A stretch of DNA of 64,000 nt from an uncultured Dorea sp. (GTDB taxonomy: Bacteria > Bacillota > Clostridia > Lachnospirales > Lachnospiraceae): positions 6,855 to 70,854 of the forward strand of contig CAJTZE010000010.1 in assembly GCA_910584265.1 (NCBI GenBank), in the 5' to 3' direction. Position numbers and translations under genes: made by a program. Shown piece after piece: positions 53,893 to 63,011 of the stretch; within the stretch, counting starts at the first letter, position 1, and every line of letters begins with the position of its first letter. The notes under the pieces were generated by a model. It made no database searches. It had not been told where the DNA came from and saw only the letters and a program-made list of their open reading frames with translations.

Positions 53893-55285
53893 AGCTGTCA
53901 TTCTCCTTTTTCATTTCAAGTACGCTGTGCGTTTGAACCCAGTCAATACAATGAACAATTTTTTCTCTTTTAATTCCCATATCTATCAACTGTTTTTTTA
54001 TTTCCTTATAACATGTGGTATTTGCAACCACATAGTACACTTCTTTTGACAATTCAGGATTTTCTACATAATATTCTCTGGGTGTTTTACATACCTTTCC
54101 AAATATACTTTCTCCGCATTTACTTTTATCATTATCACAAAGCCCCATCACATTTTTCTCTATTTGATGCCTGTAACATAAAGCCAGCAGCGCTTTTCCC
54201 TGTTCTCCCAATCCATGTATAACAAATTTATGATTGCTGATAAAATCAAAAAAATCCTTTTTTGCATTCTTTGTTGATTGATAACTACATTTAATTGCGG
54301 CATCAAATTCATTTTTTCCCGCTTTCAGCATATTTATCGCAATAGAATTATCCAACGCCTCATCGCGGATCTCCGAATAACTCAGTTCCTCATAACATGC
54401 ATGCAGAGCATTCAGATACTCTTCCGTATTACCAGAACTTCCCCCCGGAATATCCTGACACAAATAACACCCATATGATTGAGCGAAGAAACTAAAGCAT
54501 CGGTTAAATATAATTTCTCTAAATGGAACTGATATATGATGCCTGTGCATGTATTCCCATATAAATTTTAATTCGCCGATTACAAACTGCATATGCGACA
54601 TCCACTTATACTGCGAAGCATTCTCATTATCTCTTCGGTAATAATAAGAGGGGTTCTGCACATAGATCACCTTCTGAGCGCTAATAAATGTCTGGAAAAC
54701 AAACCCCATATCTTGAAAAGATGCTCCAGGTGTTTCATTGAGTGCAATTTGACTGGATAATAAAAATGTCCGATTATATATCCCATTCCACATATTCAGA
54801 TCATGATATAAAATCCAGGGCTGTTCCTTAGGTTCAATTACCCTATTATATAAATCTTTATAATACGCTGTCAGAATGGAATAGTTTAGAGCAAGCCGTT
54901 TTTCTCCATCTCCCATAAATAAATCAAAATCACTTTTTACATAATCAACATGATTTTCTTCTGCCGTCTCATACAGTTTCTGATACATTTGAGGATGAAT
55001 AAAGTCATCTGTTTCTACGAATCCTATATACGTTCCTTTTGCAGTTTGAATTCCTTTGTTATATTGGTATCCCATGCTCTTTTTTTCAGACATCAGCAAA
55101 TGAATTCTGTCGTCTTTTTCTTGATATTCTTCAATTATTTCTAATGTACCGTCTGTCGATCCTGCATCTACAATGATTAACTCCAGCTCTTTTAATGTCT
55201 GTCCTATCACGCTTTCTATAGCTTTTCCTATGTATACCGCCGAATTAAGGCAGGGCATTACCACCGATATTTTTATATTTTTCAT
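53882..55285 (-). CDS. Glycosyltransferase family 2 with C-terminal Rossmann-like domain
   Basis: A 467-residue protein. GT2/GT-A domain at 1-~230: KISVVMPCLNSAVYIGKAIE, LELIIVDAGSTDGT and the ETDD motif at 91-94. After a helical stretch, residues ~350-460 form a Rossmann-like domain (KFVIHGLGEQGKALLAL; EVYYVVANTTCYKEI). The start ATG 55285 follows AGGAGAGAGGAAA. It adds one sugar to the growing glycan, donor unknown. Confidence 0.82.
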   Translation of the reverse strand: MKNIKISVVMPCLNSAVYIGKAIESVIGQTLKELELIIVDAGSTDGTLEIIEEYQEKDDRIHLLMSEKKSMGYQYNKGIQTAKGTYIGFVETDDFIHPQMYQKLYETAEENHVDYVKSDFDLFMGDGEKRLALNYSILTAYYKDLYNRVIEPKEQPWILYHDLNMWNGIYNRTFLLSSQIALNETPGASFQDMGFVFQTFISAQKVIYVQNPSYYYRRDNENASQYKWMSHMQFVIGELKFIWEYMHRHHISVPFREIIFNRCFSFFAQSYGCYLCQDIPGGSSGNTEEYLNALHACYEELSYSEIRDEALDNSIAINMLKAGKNEFDAAIKCSYQSTKNAKKDFFDFISNHKFVIHGLGEQGKALLALCYRHQIEKNVMGLCDNDKSKCGESIFGKVCKTPREYYVENPELSKEVYYVVANTTCYKEIKKQLIDMGIKREKIVHCIDWVQTHSVLEMKKENDSYAK

Positions 55286-55310
55286 TTTCCTCTCTCCTGT
55301 ATTCCAATTC

Positions 55311-56363
55311 CTATATACGCCAGACTTTCTCTCCATGCGTTATTTTCCAGTTCTTTTTGTTCCTCATAAAATATAATGAAGTCATGACTTCTCCGATTCT
55401 TCCAATATATCTTGGCATCCGATCCCTTTTTTCTTTTTCACATCTATCTGCAATTTGTCTGAGCATCGGAAAGAGCCAGCCGCAATAATCATCAAAAACC
55501 TCTTTTCTTGCAATCAGTATGTTATAGTTATATAAATAAGGAGATTTCAAGAGATTCTCCAATTCGATATAATTTTCTCTTTCATATTCCTTTAATACTT
55601 GTTTCATAATATCGATATCCTGCGGCAGAATATATCTTCCATACTGTCCCGATGCATCTGGAAAACATACAAAGGGCAGCGGCAGAATCACGTCTATTTT
55701 TTTTGTTTTCAAAAGGTGAAGCTGCTCCCCTGTGATACGCAGGACTCTTCTATAATGAAACAAACCTGTTATTTTCTTTCTATTATGTTTCCACGCATAG
55801 TAAACTGCTGTCAGCTCGCCATAAAGGTCATTCTCTGCAGACAAACTATCTTTACCTTCATCCGTCAATTCCAAAATCCGTTTATCCGTCAGCGCCGCTC
55901 CGGCCTGTATCTTTTTAATCCATAATTCTTCGTTATATATTCCCTTCAGCATCTTGTCCTTATGGCTGACCGCCATATATACGCAGGCATCCTCATTCCG
56001 GATTACAGCTCTATCTGTTTGATAATCCTCAATAAATGAAATTCCTTGTACCTTTCTTAAATATTTCCCCATTAATTCATATTCCAAATGGGCATCCAGC
56101 CTCCTATAACTGGTAAGCCCCCTCCGCATCAGTTCCTGCTCCATACTGTCCTGGTATTCTGCCGGCGCCGCAATCAGAATGAAGCTTTCTGACAAGTCTT
56201 CTCTGCACTCCTTCAAAGAATAAACCGGGATTCCTTCTATCAAATCAGGCTGTCCGCTTTTATCGGTTACCAAAAACCCTTTTACCGTTATGCCCCAGAG
56301 TTCCTGAACCGCCTTATAAATCCCATAAGCTACTATTCCTGCTCCATAAAGATACACTGTCAT
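55311..56363 (-). CDS. DUF4422 glycosyltransferase-like protein with N-terminal Rossmann-like domain (second copy)
   Basis: A 350-residue protein. Residues 1-~100 are Rossmann-like (MTVYLYGAGIVAYGIYKAVQ, then ESFILIAAPAEYQDS). The rest is DUF4422-like: CVYMAVSHKDKML, AENDLYGELTAVYYAWKHNR, and ITGLFHYRRVL. It is a likely glycosyltransferase of the same cluster. It begins 3 bases after galE. Confidence 0.75.
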   Translation of the reverse strand: MTVYLYGAGIVAYGIYKAVQELWGITVKGFLVTDKSGQPDLIEGIPVYSLKECREDLSESFILIAAPAEYQDSMEQELMRRGLTSYRRLDAHLEYELMGKYLRKVQGISFIEDYQTDRAVIRNEDACVYMAVSHKDKMLKGIYNEELWIKKIQAGAALTDKRILELTDEGKDSLSAENDLYGELTAVYYAWKHNRKKITGLFHYRRVLRITGEQLHLLKTKKIDVILPLPFVCFPDASGQYGRYILPQDIDIMKQVLKEYERENYIELENLLKSPYLYNYNILIARKEVFDDYCGWLFPMLRQIADRCEKEKRDRMPRYIGRIGEVMTSLYFMRNKKNWKITHGEKVWRI

Positions 56364-56366
56364 ATT

Positions 56367-57338
56367 TTAATATCTCCTGCCGCAGTACCATGCCCATGCA
56401 TGGCGCAGTATCGTCTGAATATCTCCATATTGAGGATTCCATCCGAGAAGCTCTTTCGCTTTTTCAGCGCTTCCTACCAATATAGGCGGATCTCCCGGAC
56501 GTCTCCCACATAATTTCACAGGTATATTTTGTCCGGTAATATTCTGCGCCGCTTTTATGACCTCCAGAACGCTCGTGCCCGCTTCATTTCCCAGGTTTAA
56601 GCAGATACTGCCTCCGCCGTTCTTCAAATAATTCATTGCCCTGAAATGAGCGTCCGCCAAATCAGCCACATGAATATAGTCCCGGATACAGCTGCCGTCT
56701 TTCGTTGGATAGTCTGTGCCAAACACCTGAATATCTTCTCTATCCCCTGCCGCCGCCGCCAATACTAACGGAATTAAATGCGTTTCTGGATTATGGCTTT
56801 CTCCAAGCTTTCCATCCGGGTCTGCACCGGCCGCATTAAAATAACGCAGACAACAGTAATTCAAATGATAAGCCTTATGATAATCACTCAGTATCCGTTC
56901 CACCATCAGCTTAGAGGCTCCATACGGGTTAATCGGCCTCTGCGGCATTTCCTCTGTAATAGGAATCGTATCCGGCACTCCATAGGATGCACAGGTAGAA
57001 GAAAAAATAATATTTCTGACTCCGTGCTGTACCATTGCATCCAATAAATGCAGGGTATTTGCCACATTATTGTTATAATATTTTGCCGGATTTCCTACAG
57101 ACTCTCCCACATAAGCATATGCCGCAAAATGAAATACCGTATCTATTTCATATTTCTCAAAGACCTCATTTAACCGGCGGCTGTCCGCCAGATCACCTTC
57201 CTCCAGAATTCCCTGGATCACTGCCTCCCGATGCCCGTATACAAGATTATCAAACACAACTGTCTGGTAACCCTTCCCGCAAAGCATTTTATTGATATGG
57301 CTGCCAATATATCCGGCGCCTCCCACAACAAGTATCAT
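56367..57338 (-). CDS. galE: UDP-glucose 4-epimerase GalE
   Basis: A 323-residue epimerase: VVGGAGYIGSHINKML, FHFAAYAYVGESVGNPAKYY, SSTCASYGVPDTIPI, Y-x-x-x-K as YGASKLMVERIL and RYFNAAGADPDGKLGE. It converts UDP-glucose to UDP-galactose, the substrate of the neighbouring Glf. Its start overlaps the glf stop by 4 bases. Confidence 0.94.
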   Translation of the reverse strand: MILVVGGAGYIGSHINKMLCGKGYQTVVFDNLVYGHREAVIQGILEEGDLADSRRLNEVFEKYEIDTVFHFAAYAYVGESVGNPAKYYNNNVANTLHLLDAMVQHGVRNIIFSSTCASYGVPDTIPITEEMPQRPINPYGASKLMVERILSDYHKAYHLNYCCLRYFNAAGADPDGKLGESHNPETHLIPLVLAAAAGDREDIQVFGTDYPTKDGSCIRDYIHVADLADAHFRAMNYLKNGGGSICLNLGNEAGTSVLEVIKAAQNITGQNIPVKLCGRRPGDPPILVGSAEKAKELLGWNPQYGDIQTILRHAWAWYCGRRY

Positions 57339-58447
57339 ATTCTAACCCTCTTTTCTGTATCCGCCAGTTCTAACGCGCTGGCTATTACCTTATCCATATC
57401 ATAATATTGATAAGTACCCATACGCCCGGCAAAAATGACTCTGGGATTTTTCATACTCTCTTTTTTGTACCGTTCATACAACTTTATATTCTTTTTATCA
57501 TTAACAGGATAATAAGGTTCATCACCCTTTTTCCACGAAGCCGGGTATTCTCTTGTAATAACTGTTTTTTCTGCATTCCCTTTCCCAAAGTGGAAATGTT
57601 TATGTTCAATGATTCTCGTATAAGGTGTTTCCTTATCCGTATAGTTCACCCCGGCCGCCCCCTGATAGTTGTCTATATCCAAAATTTCCGTTTCAAAACG
57701 CAGGCTTCTATATTCCAGTTCCCCAAAACAATAATCAAAATACTCGTCTATAGCACCTGTATAAATAATCTTTTTAGCAGTGTTTTCATATTCCGATTTA
57801 TGATCTAGATAATCGATGTCCAGCCTTACCTCAATTCCATCCAGCATTTTTTCTATCATTTTTGTGTAACCCTCTGTCGGAATCCCTTGATAAGGATGAT
57901 TAAAATAGTTGTTATCAAAAGTAAACCGGACAGGAAGCCTCCGTATAATATATGCAGGAAGTTCTCTGCAAGGCCGTCCCCATTGCTTTTCCGTATATCC
58001 TTTTATCAGCTTTTCATAAATATCCCGTCCGACCAGCATAACCGCCTGTTCTTCTAAATTTCCAGGCTCTATAATTCCGCTTGCCTGTTTTTGTCCGGCG
58101 ATCTTTCCCATTGCTTCTTCTGGTGTCACACATCCCCACAATGAGTGGAATGTGTTCATATTAAATGGGAGATTATACAGTTCCCCTTTGTAATTCGCTA
58201 TCGGGCTGTAAATAAAGTGGTTAAAGGAAGAAAAACGATTCAGAAATTTCCATACCTCTTCATTATCTGTATGAAAAATATGCGGTCCATATTTATGTAC
58301 CTCTATTCCTTCCACTATCTCGCTGTATATATTTCCTCCAACATGGCCGCGCCTGTCAAGTACAAGGCACTTTCTTCCACAGTCTGTCATAACTCTGGCA
58401 AAAACTGATCCGGCTAATCCGGCACCGGCAATTAAATAATCATACAT
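57335..58447 (-). CDS. glf: UDP-galactopyranose mutase Glf
   Basis: A 370-residue flavoenzyme: FAD site YLIAGAGLAGSVFARVM and RRGHVGGNIYSE, YTEKQWGRPCRELPA, YPVNDKKNI and AGRMGTYQYYDMDKV. It makes UDP-galactofuranose. With GalE it indicates galactofuranose in the glycan. It is first in the 18-gene glycan/sulfation run; a hairpin precedes it. Confidence 0.94.
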   Translation of the reverse strand: MYDYLIAGAGLAGSVFARVMTDCGRKCLVLDRRGHVGGNIYSEIVEGIEVHKYGPHIFHTDNEEVWKFLNRFSSFNHFIYSPIANYKGELYNLPFNMNTFHSLWGCVTPEEAMGKIAGQKQASGIIEPGNLEEQAVMLVGRDIYEKLIKGYTEKQWGRPCRELPAYIIRRLPVRFTFDNNYFNHPYQGIPTEGYTKMIEKMLDGIEVRLDIDYLDHKSEYENTAKKIIYTGAIDEYFDYCFGELEYRSLRFETEILDIDNYQGAAGVNYTDKETPYTRIIEHKHFHFGKGNAEKTVITREYPASWKKGDEPYYPVNDKKNIKLYERYKKESMKNPRVIFAGRMGTYQYYDMDKVIASALELADTEKRVRI

Positions 58448-58499
58448 ATTTTTCCCTGCCCACTTTTATTTTTGTTACTCATACAGCAGAAAATCCCGG

Positions 58500-58522
58500 A
58501 CTGGCGGCCAATAACCGCCAGT
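58500..58522 (-). terminator. Terminator-like hairpin upstream of glf
   Basis: ACTGGCGG (58500-58507) and CCGCCAGT (58515-58522) form a perfect 8-base stem with a 7-base loop. Only a short T-run (GATTTT) follows on the minus strand, so it could be a weak terminator or attenuator between the small peptide gene and glf. Confidence 0.5.
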
Positions 58523-58545
58523 TCAAGATTTTGAAAACTAAATAT

Positions 58546-58638
58546 TTATTTTACAATATTCAGAGCAGCACGTACTGTACTTCCATTATCAAAGGTAACA
58601 TTTTGTGTTTTTCTTTCCTGAATCTCCTTTGTTTCCAT
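58546..58638 (-). CDS. Possible 30-residue peptide
   Basis: An open frame METKEIQERKTQN... ending ...RAALNIVK, with GATGAAGAAGG directly upstream of its ATG. It lies in the 229-base gap between ispD-like and glf and is followed by the hairpin at 58500-58522. The sequence looks protein-like (amphipathic, no rare repeats), but nothing is recognised. It could be a leader peptide or a chance frame. Confidence 0.35.
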   Translation of the reverse strand: METKEIQERKTQNVTFDNGSTVRAALNIVK

Positions 58639-58676
58639 CCTTCTTCATCTTTTCCTCTTCCTTTCAGCTTTCCTTA

Positions 58677-59393
58677 TCATAATCCAAAAATCTGCTGTCC
58701 TTCCATCGCTTCATAGAGCGCCCGATATATATAATAATCCGCCGGTTCCGTAATCTTGATATTATTTGGTGTACTTACTACAATGTGCATAGCCTCCCCA
58801 TATAAGTTGCATAAATGAGCGGAATCAATACTTTTTTTTCCATCTCTTTTTGCCCTTTCATACAAATCAAGAATTTTCCCATAATAAAAGGTCTGAGGAG
58901 CCTTGGCCGTATACATCTGGCTTCTTGGCGGCACCTCACAAATTATTTCCCCATCGGTGCTTCTGACAATACTTTCTCTGGCTGTCTCTGATGTAATGGC
59001 ATTCCCATACTTTTTTGCCGCTTCAATATTTTGAGTGATCAGCTGTTTGGTGATCAACGGCCGGACTCCGTCATGAATTAACACAATATCGTCTTTCTTA
59101 CAAATATCTTTCATTGACTTCAAGCCGCAATAAATGGAATCATGTCCCGTCTCTCCGCCGGGAACAATTCTGCTTACTTTTGAAATACCAAACCGTTTTA
59201 ATAATCCTTTCAGTTCATCAATCCACTCTCTTATGCATACAACCACAATTGTATCAACATCGTCATGATATTCAAAATATTCCAATGTGTAGATGATAAT
59301 TGGTTTCCCATGCATCTCAAGAAACTGTTTGGGCTTGGAACGGGAATTCATCCGCCGTCCGGTCCCTCCCGCGAATATAAGAGCTGTTGTCAT
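58677..59393 (-). CDS. IspD/TarI-like cytidylyltransferase
   Basis: A 238-residue nucleotidyltransferase: ALIFAGGTGRRMNSRSKPKQ, VLIHDGVRPLITKQLI, KAPQTFYYGKIL and NNIKITEPADYYI. The family includes IspD (2-C-methylerythritol 4-phosphate) and TarI (ribitol or related polyol phosphate). The neighbouring CDP-glycerol-type transferase favours the TarI kind making a CDP-polyol, but a partner reductase (TarJ) is not seen, so IspD is not excluded. Confidence 0.75.
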   Translation of the reverse strand: MTTALIFAGGTGRRMNSRSKPKQFLEMHGKPIIIYTLEYFEYHDDVDTIVVVCIREWIDELKGLLKRFGISKVSRIVPGGETGHDSIYCGLKSMKDICKKDDIVLIHDGVRPLITKQLITQNIEAAKKYGNAITSETARESIVRSTDGEIICEVPPRSQMYTAKAPQTFYYGKILDLYERAKRDGKKSIDSAHLCNLYGEAMHIVVSTPNNIKITEPADYYIYRALYEAMEGQQIFGL

Positions 59394-59433
59394 ATATCCT
59401 CCTCTATGGAATTCTGTTTTTTCTGTCTACTGC

Positions 59434-60774
59434 TCACTGTATTTCTGTATTTTGTATCATAATCGGCATTTTGACATTACGGTACAGCTGAACCAGAGAG
59501 CTTGGATCACCATAATATCCATCGCTTAATGCGATCGCTCGGCTAAGGTCAGGAGTGTTATCATAAATTCCCCAGCCTTCCTTTCTGTATTCATCCATCA
59601 TCTCCCGGTACGCCTCCCATAGCTCCGGTCTCATGGCTTCTAGTGTTGCCTGTATTAACGGATGAGGACGCCATAGTAATGTTACTTCCTTCTGCATCGC
59701 TTTAAATATCCGGAATACCCCCTGCATCTTTTTTATCATCTTCTCATCCTGGGCAAGCAACGCCCCAACGCTTGTGTTATATAATATGACCTTTTTCCAT
59801 TCCCCGGAGGGCTTTCTGATAAGTTCCAGCCACTCTTTCGGTACTTCTATATCGTTTTTCTTAATCCTAAGAACCTTATCTGTTTTCGGAGAACCGAGCC
59901 CTAATATCTTATTTCCCCAATGCCTTTTATTCTTGCCAGTATGTTTCACCAGTACGTTGATGTAGATCTGCCTCATCTTTTCGGACTGGACAATTACTTT
60001 ATCTGCATGGATGACTCCCGGAGCAATGCAGAAATGCTCTATCCCTTTTACCATTTCTTCATCCGCCGGGTCGATTTCGTCTAAAATAAAATAAGGTATA
60101 TATACTAACTGCCCGGTATAATTTTTTAATTCCTTTGCGTAAAAAAGAGGATGCACGCTTGTGACATAATTACATTCATCGTACGGATTATGGATGAACG
60201 TTATATCTGGCTGATGCATCTCGAAATCGTATTCGTCATACCGGGTAATGGGTACATAGTCCGGATATAAGTCCCCTTCATAATGCTCTTCCCGGAAGCT
60301 GCCGTCCGGATTCTTATCATAATACGGAATCGGAATTACATAAGCATCACAGTCCGGATCTTCTTCAGCCGCTTTCCATACACTTTCCAAAGAATCCCAC
60401 ATGGAAGCTTTGTATGGAAGAAATACTACTTCCATACGGCTGTCGGTATCATGCTTTATAATGTTTTCTACCTGTACAATATTTTTCCGCAGTTTTTTGC
60501 ATGTTTTGTATGAATCAGCCGGACAGTCCGATCCGGTTTTTTCATATATTTGATAAACCAGCTCGCAGTAATCTTCTAAAAGCGGAATCGAACGATTACT
60601 GCCGTCAGCCGATTCGATCAGTTCACCCAGCTTAATCGCAATTTCCTGGCACTGTTCCAGCAGATCTTTTGCTATATTATACCGCCTTAATTCAAATGCC
60701 CTTTTTAACCCGTCGTGTGCCTGATTTAATAATCTTATATAATTGCCGGCCAGTTTTCTTTGTCCTCTCCGCAT
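59434..60774 (-). CDS. CDP-glycerol glycerophosphotransferase-like protein
   Basis: A 446-residue protein with a helical N-terminus (1-90) and a TagB/TagF-like GT-B-type part: EVVFLPYKASMWDSLESVWK, LGLGSPKTDKVLR, ILYNTSVGALLAQ, TLLWRPHPLIQATLEAM and SDGYYGDPSSLVQLY. Such enzymes transfer polyol phosphates to teichoic-type polymers or protein glycans. AGGAG lies 7 bases before ATG. It precedes the IspD/TarI-like gene by 40 bases. Confidence 0.75.
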   Translation of the reverse strand: MRRGQRKLAGNYIRLLNQAHDGLKRAFELRRYNIAKDLLEQCQEIAIKLGELIESADGSNRSIPLLEDYCELVYQIYEKTGSDCPADSYKTCKKLRKNIVQVENIIKHDTDSRMEVVFLPYKASMWDSLESVWKAAEEDPDCDAYVIPIPYYDKNPDGSFREEHYEGDLYPDYVPITRYDEYDFEMHQPDITFIHNPYDECNYVTSVHPLFYAKELKNYTGQLVYIPYFILDEIDPADEEMVKGIEHFCIAPGVIHADKVIVQSEKMRQIYINVLVKHTGKNKRHWGNKILGLGSPKTDKVLRIKKNDIEVPKEWLELIRKPSGEWKKVILYNTSVGALLAQDEKMIKKMQGVFRIFKAMQKEVTLLWRPHPLIQATLEAMRPELWEAYREMMDEYRKEGWGIYDNTPDLSRAIALSDGYYGDPSSLVQLYRNVKMPIMIQNTEIQ

Positions 60775-60824
60775 ACAGCAGCTCCTATCATTTCATAATA
60801 ATTCTGTCCACAACTGTTTTTATT

Positions 60825-62858
60825 CTATCCTTCACTCAGCCTTAAAAGCTTCTGCCTGAGGCGCAATAGTTCCAGATCCTCCGGAAGAAGCGTGCAGAGC
60901 TGCCGCATAACCGGAAGCGCCTGCGCATACTGACCCTGTTCGATCAGCACAGCAAGGCTGTCCTTCATCTGTCCGGCAAGCGTCTGGAATTCATCCCCGG
61001 CATTCAGAGCCGGATTATTTATTCGATTCTTCAATAACCGGATCACCTCATGAATTACGCTGGTCATAATCGGATAGAAGCGCAGAGCCGAACCAAATAA
61101 ATGTACTGCTTCCGGAAACTTCTGTTCTTCTATGCATGTCAGTGCATCCGATACCAGAACCGCAAAACGGCATTCTTCCGGCAGAAGATCCCTCTTCTCA
61201 TCCAAAAACATATCCCCGCGGTACTGTCCATTATAATAAGAAAGAACGCATTGGATATATCCGGCCAGATTTTTTATAAGCTCGCCGCCTGCAGGATATT
61301 CCCGGATTAATCTCTTTTCCAGAACAAGCTTCCTCATCCACAGGCCGTGTAACACATTTGTTTTTTCAAGATTTTCTGCAGTTTTCTGCAGTTCTGGAAG
61401 CTGATCCATGAAAGCCTGCTCTACGGCCCGCCGCATATATGCGTTCCACGTTTCCAGGTCTGTCATCCCGGCGAACCCGGACAGATCCATTCCCGCAGAG
61501 ACAGCTTCATTTATAATCTGCTGCTTCAGATGCAGAGACGTTGTTTCCTTCATGCACTGCAGAAACTGTACCTGCCTGCTCTCTTTCTCTTCTGTGTGAA
61601 TAAGGCGTGCCTTCTGAAACAGCAGATATGGATTATCCTTTGAAACCGTTTCCAGTATCCCGCCGAACAAAGCAGGAAACTGCCCTTTCCACTGATCAAA
61701 CAGAGAATAGTACCGCTGCATCAGCGACTCATCCTCCCATGACAGAAGATTCAGGAAATATTCTGCCTCTCCGGTATCCTCCAGATACAATGCCGCTTCT
61801 ACGCATCGGAGTCTCCCCATCGAAAGCGTTTCCGGCTTCTTCACTTTGCCTTCCGTAATATTTCCATATTCCTGCCGCATCCACAGCCCCGGAGTGCGGT
61901 CCATATACTCCAGAAGCTGTTCAAATTCCCTCCCGTAATGGAGCGTCTTCCCATGTGCCTTAAGCCGCGTGCAGAGTAACAGCAGTTTGCTGTAAAGGCA
62001 CAGCCTTGTGAGTTCATTCGGTTTTTCATTTCCGAGAATAGATTCAATCTCATTTACCGCATAAGCCGGATCTCCTTTATCACAGCAGATCTCTGCCCAC
62101 CGTATCTGAAACCATTCGATATAACCGTCCACCCCGGCTTTACCGCGGCATAATCTGCGGCCCTTCCGGCAGAACTCCGCCGCTTTATCCAGATCGCCCT
62201 CCCCGTAATACTCCTGGGTAAGCTGGATATAATTCTTGATATACTCCGGGTTCCTGCGGACCGCCTTCAAAAGCATCGGAATATTCCGGGAAGCTTTCCC
62301 GCCATCGCTTTTTCCGGCATCTGCTTTCACGATACCCGATACATAGCCGTAATGATGGACATAGGCGTCAAAGTACCTGGCCGTTCCGATTCTCGGAACC
62401 AGTTCCTCATGGACTGCATTCTGGAAGCTGACGGAAGATCTCCGCTTTGCCATGCGGAATGCATGGAAATCAAAGTACCGGATGCCGTCCCAGTCAAAAT
62501 AATTACGCACCTTATAGAAGGCCGTACCGTAATTCCGGTATTCCCCGCTCAGGAAAAAGTCCTCAATCTCCTTTGTGTCCTCAAACCACTCATCGTCATC
62601 CAGGAACATAAACCATTCGCCCCTGGCCGCCTCAAGGCCGGTATTGCGCGCCGCCGAAAAGTCGTTGCACCACACAAACGGAATGATCTGGTCGGTATAG
62701 CGGGACGCAGTATCCCTTACCCGCTCGTCCGTACCCGTAACAACCACGATCAGTTCACTCGGCACCCGCATCATCAGCGGCAGTAACGAATCCAGGCATC
62801 TCTCAAGAGCCGCAGGCTTGTCTGATGCAAGCAAGGATATGCTAAGCTGTATACTCAT
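60825..62858 (-). CDS. Glycosyltransferase family 2 with TPR-like helical repeats, next to flagellin
   Basis: A 677-residue protein. GT2 domain at 1-~230: LSISLLASDKPAALERCLDS, CNDFSAARNTGLEAARGEW and the DxD region MFLDDDEWFED. The remaining ~440 residues are helical, TPR-like repeats (YIQLTQEYYGEGDLDKAAEF). Start ATG 62858 follows AAAGGAG by 11 bases; a longer frame would run through the flagellin terminator. GT2-TPR proteins often lie next to flagellin in Clostridia and glycosylate it. That fits here but is inference. Confidence 0.8.
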   Translation of the reverse strand: MSIQLSISLLASDKPAALERCLDSLLPLMMRVPSELIVVVTGTDERVRDTASRYTDQIIPFVWCNDFSAARNTGLEAARGEWFMFLDDDEWFEDTKEIEDFFLSGEYRNYGTAFYKVRNYFDWDGIRYFDFHAFRMAKRRSSVSFQNAVHEELVPRIGTARYFDAYVHHYGYVSGIVKADAGKSDGGKASRNIPMLLKAVRRNPEYIKNYIQLTQEYYGEGDLDKAAEFCRKGRRLCRGKAGVDGYIEWFQIRWAEICCDKGDPAYAVNEIESILGNEKPNELTRLCLYSKLLLLCTRLKAHGKTLHYGREFEQLLEYMDRTPGLWMRQEYGNITEGKVKKPETLSMGRLRCVEAALYLEDTGEAEYFLNLLSWEDESLMQRYYSLFDQWKGQFPALFGGILETVSKDNPYLLFQKARLIHTEEKESRQVQFLQCMKETTSLHLKQQIINEAVSAGMDLSGFAGMTDLETWNAYMRRAVEQAFMDQLPELQKTAENLEKTNVLHGLWMRKLVLEKRLIREYPAGGELIKNLAGYIQCVLSYYNGQYRGDMFLDEKRDLLPEECRFAVLVSDALTCIEEQKFPEAVHLFGSALRFYPIMTSVIHEVIRLLKNRINNPALNAGDEFQTLAGQMKDSLAVLIEQGQYAQALPVMRQLCTLLPEDLELLRLRQKLLRLSEG

Positions 62859-62903
62859 GGCGTTGTCGTCTCCTTTCCAGCAGTAATCATAACAGCAAAA
62901 AAA

Positions 62904-62973
62904 GATGGGCGTTTTCTTCCATATAAAGTATCCTGAATCAAGCAAGTTCTTTATGTGAAAGAAAGCGCCCATC
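62904..62973 (-). terminator. Flagellin transcription terminator with competing hairpin
   Basis: Arms 62904-62928 and 62949-62973 pair over 25 bases with a few mismatches and a 20-base loop, followed on the minus strand by seven T (62903-62897). A second hairpin, AGAAAGCGCC (62960-62969) with GGCGCTTTCT (62983-62992), shares 62960-62969, so the two exclude each other. Confidence 0.7.
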
Positions 62974-63011
62974 CAATGGACTGGCGCTTTCTGTTGTTTT
63001 ACCCTGAGAAA

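Noticed and set aside
62858..62972. Longer start for the GT2-TPR gene
   Set aside because: It would translate through the flagellin terminator stems and has no ribosome site; the ATG at 62858 has AAAGGAG.
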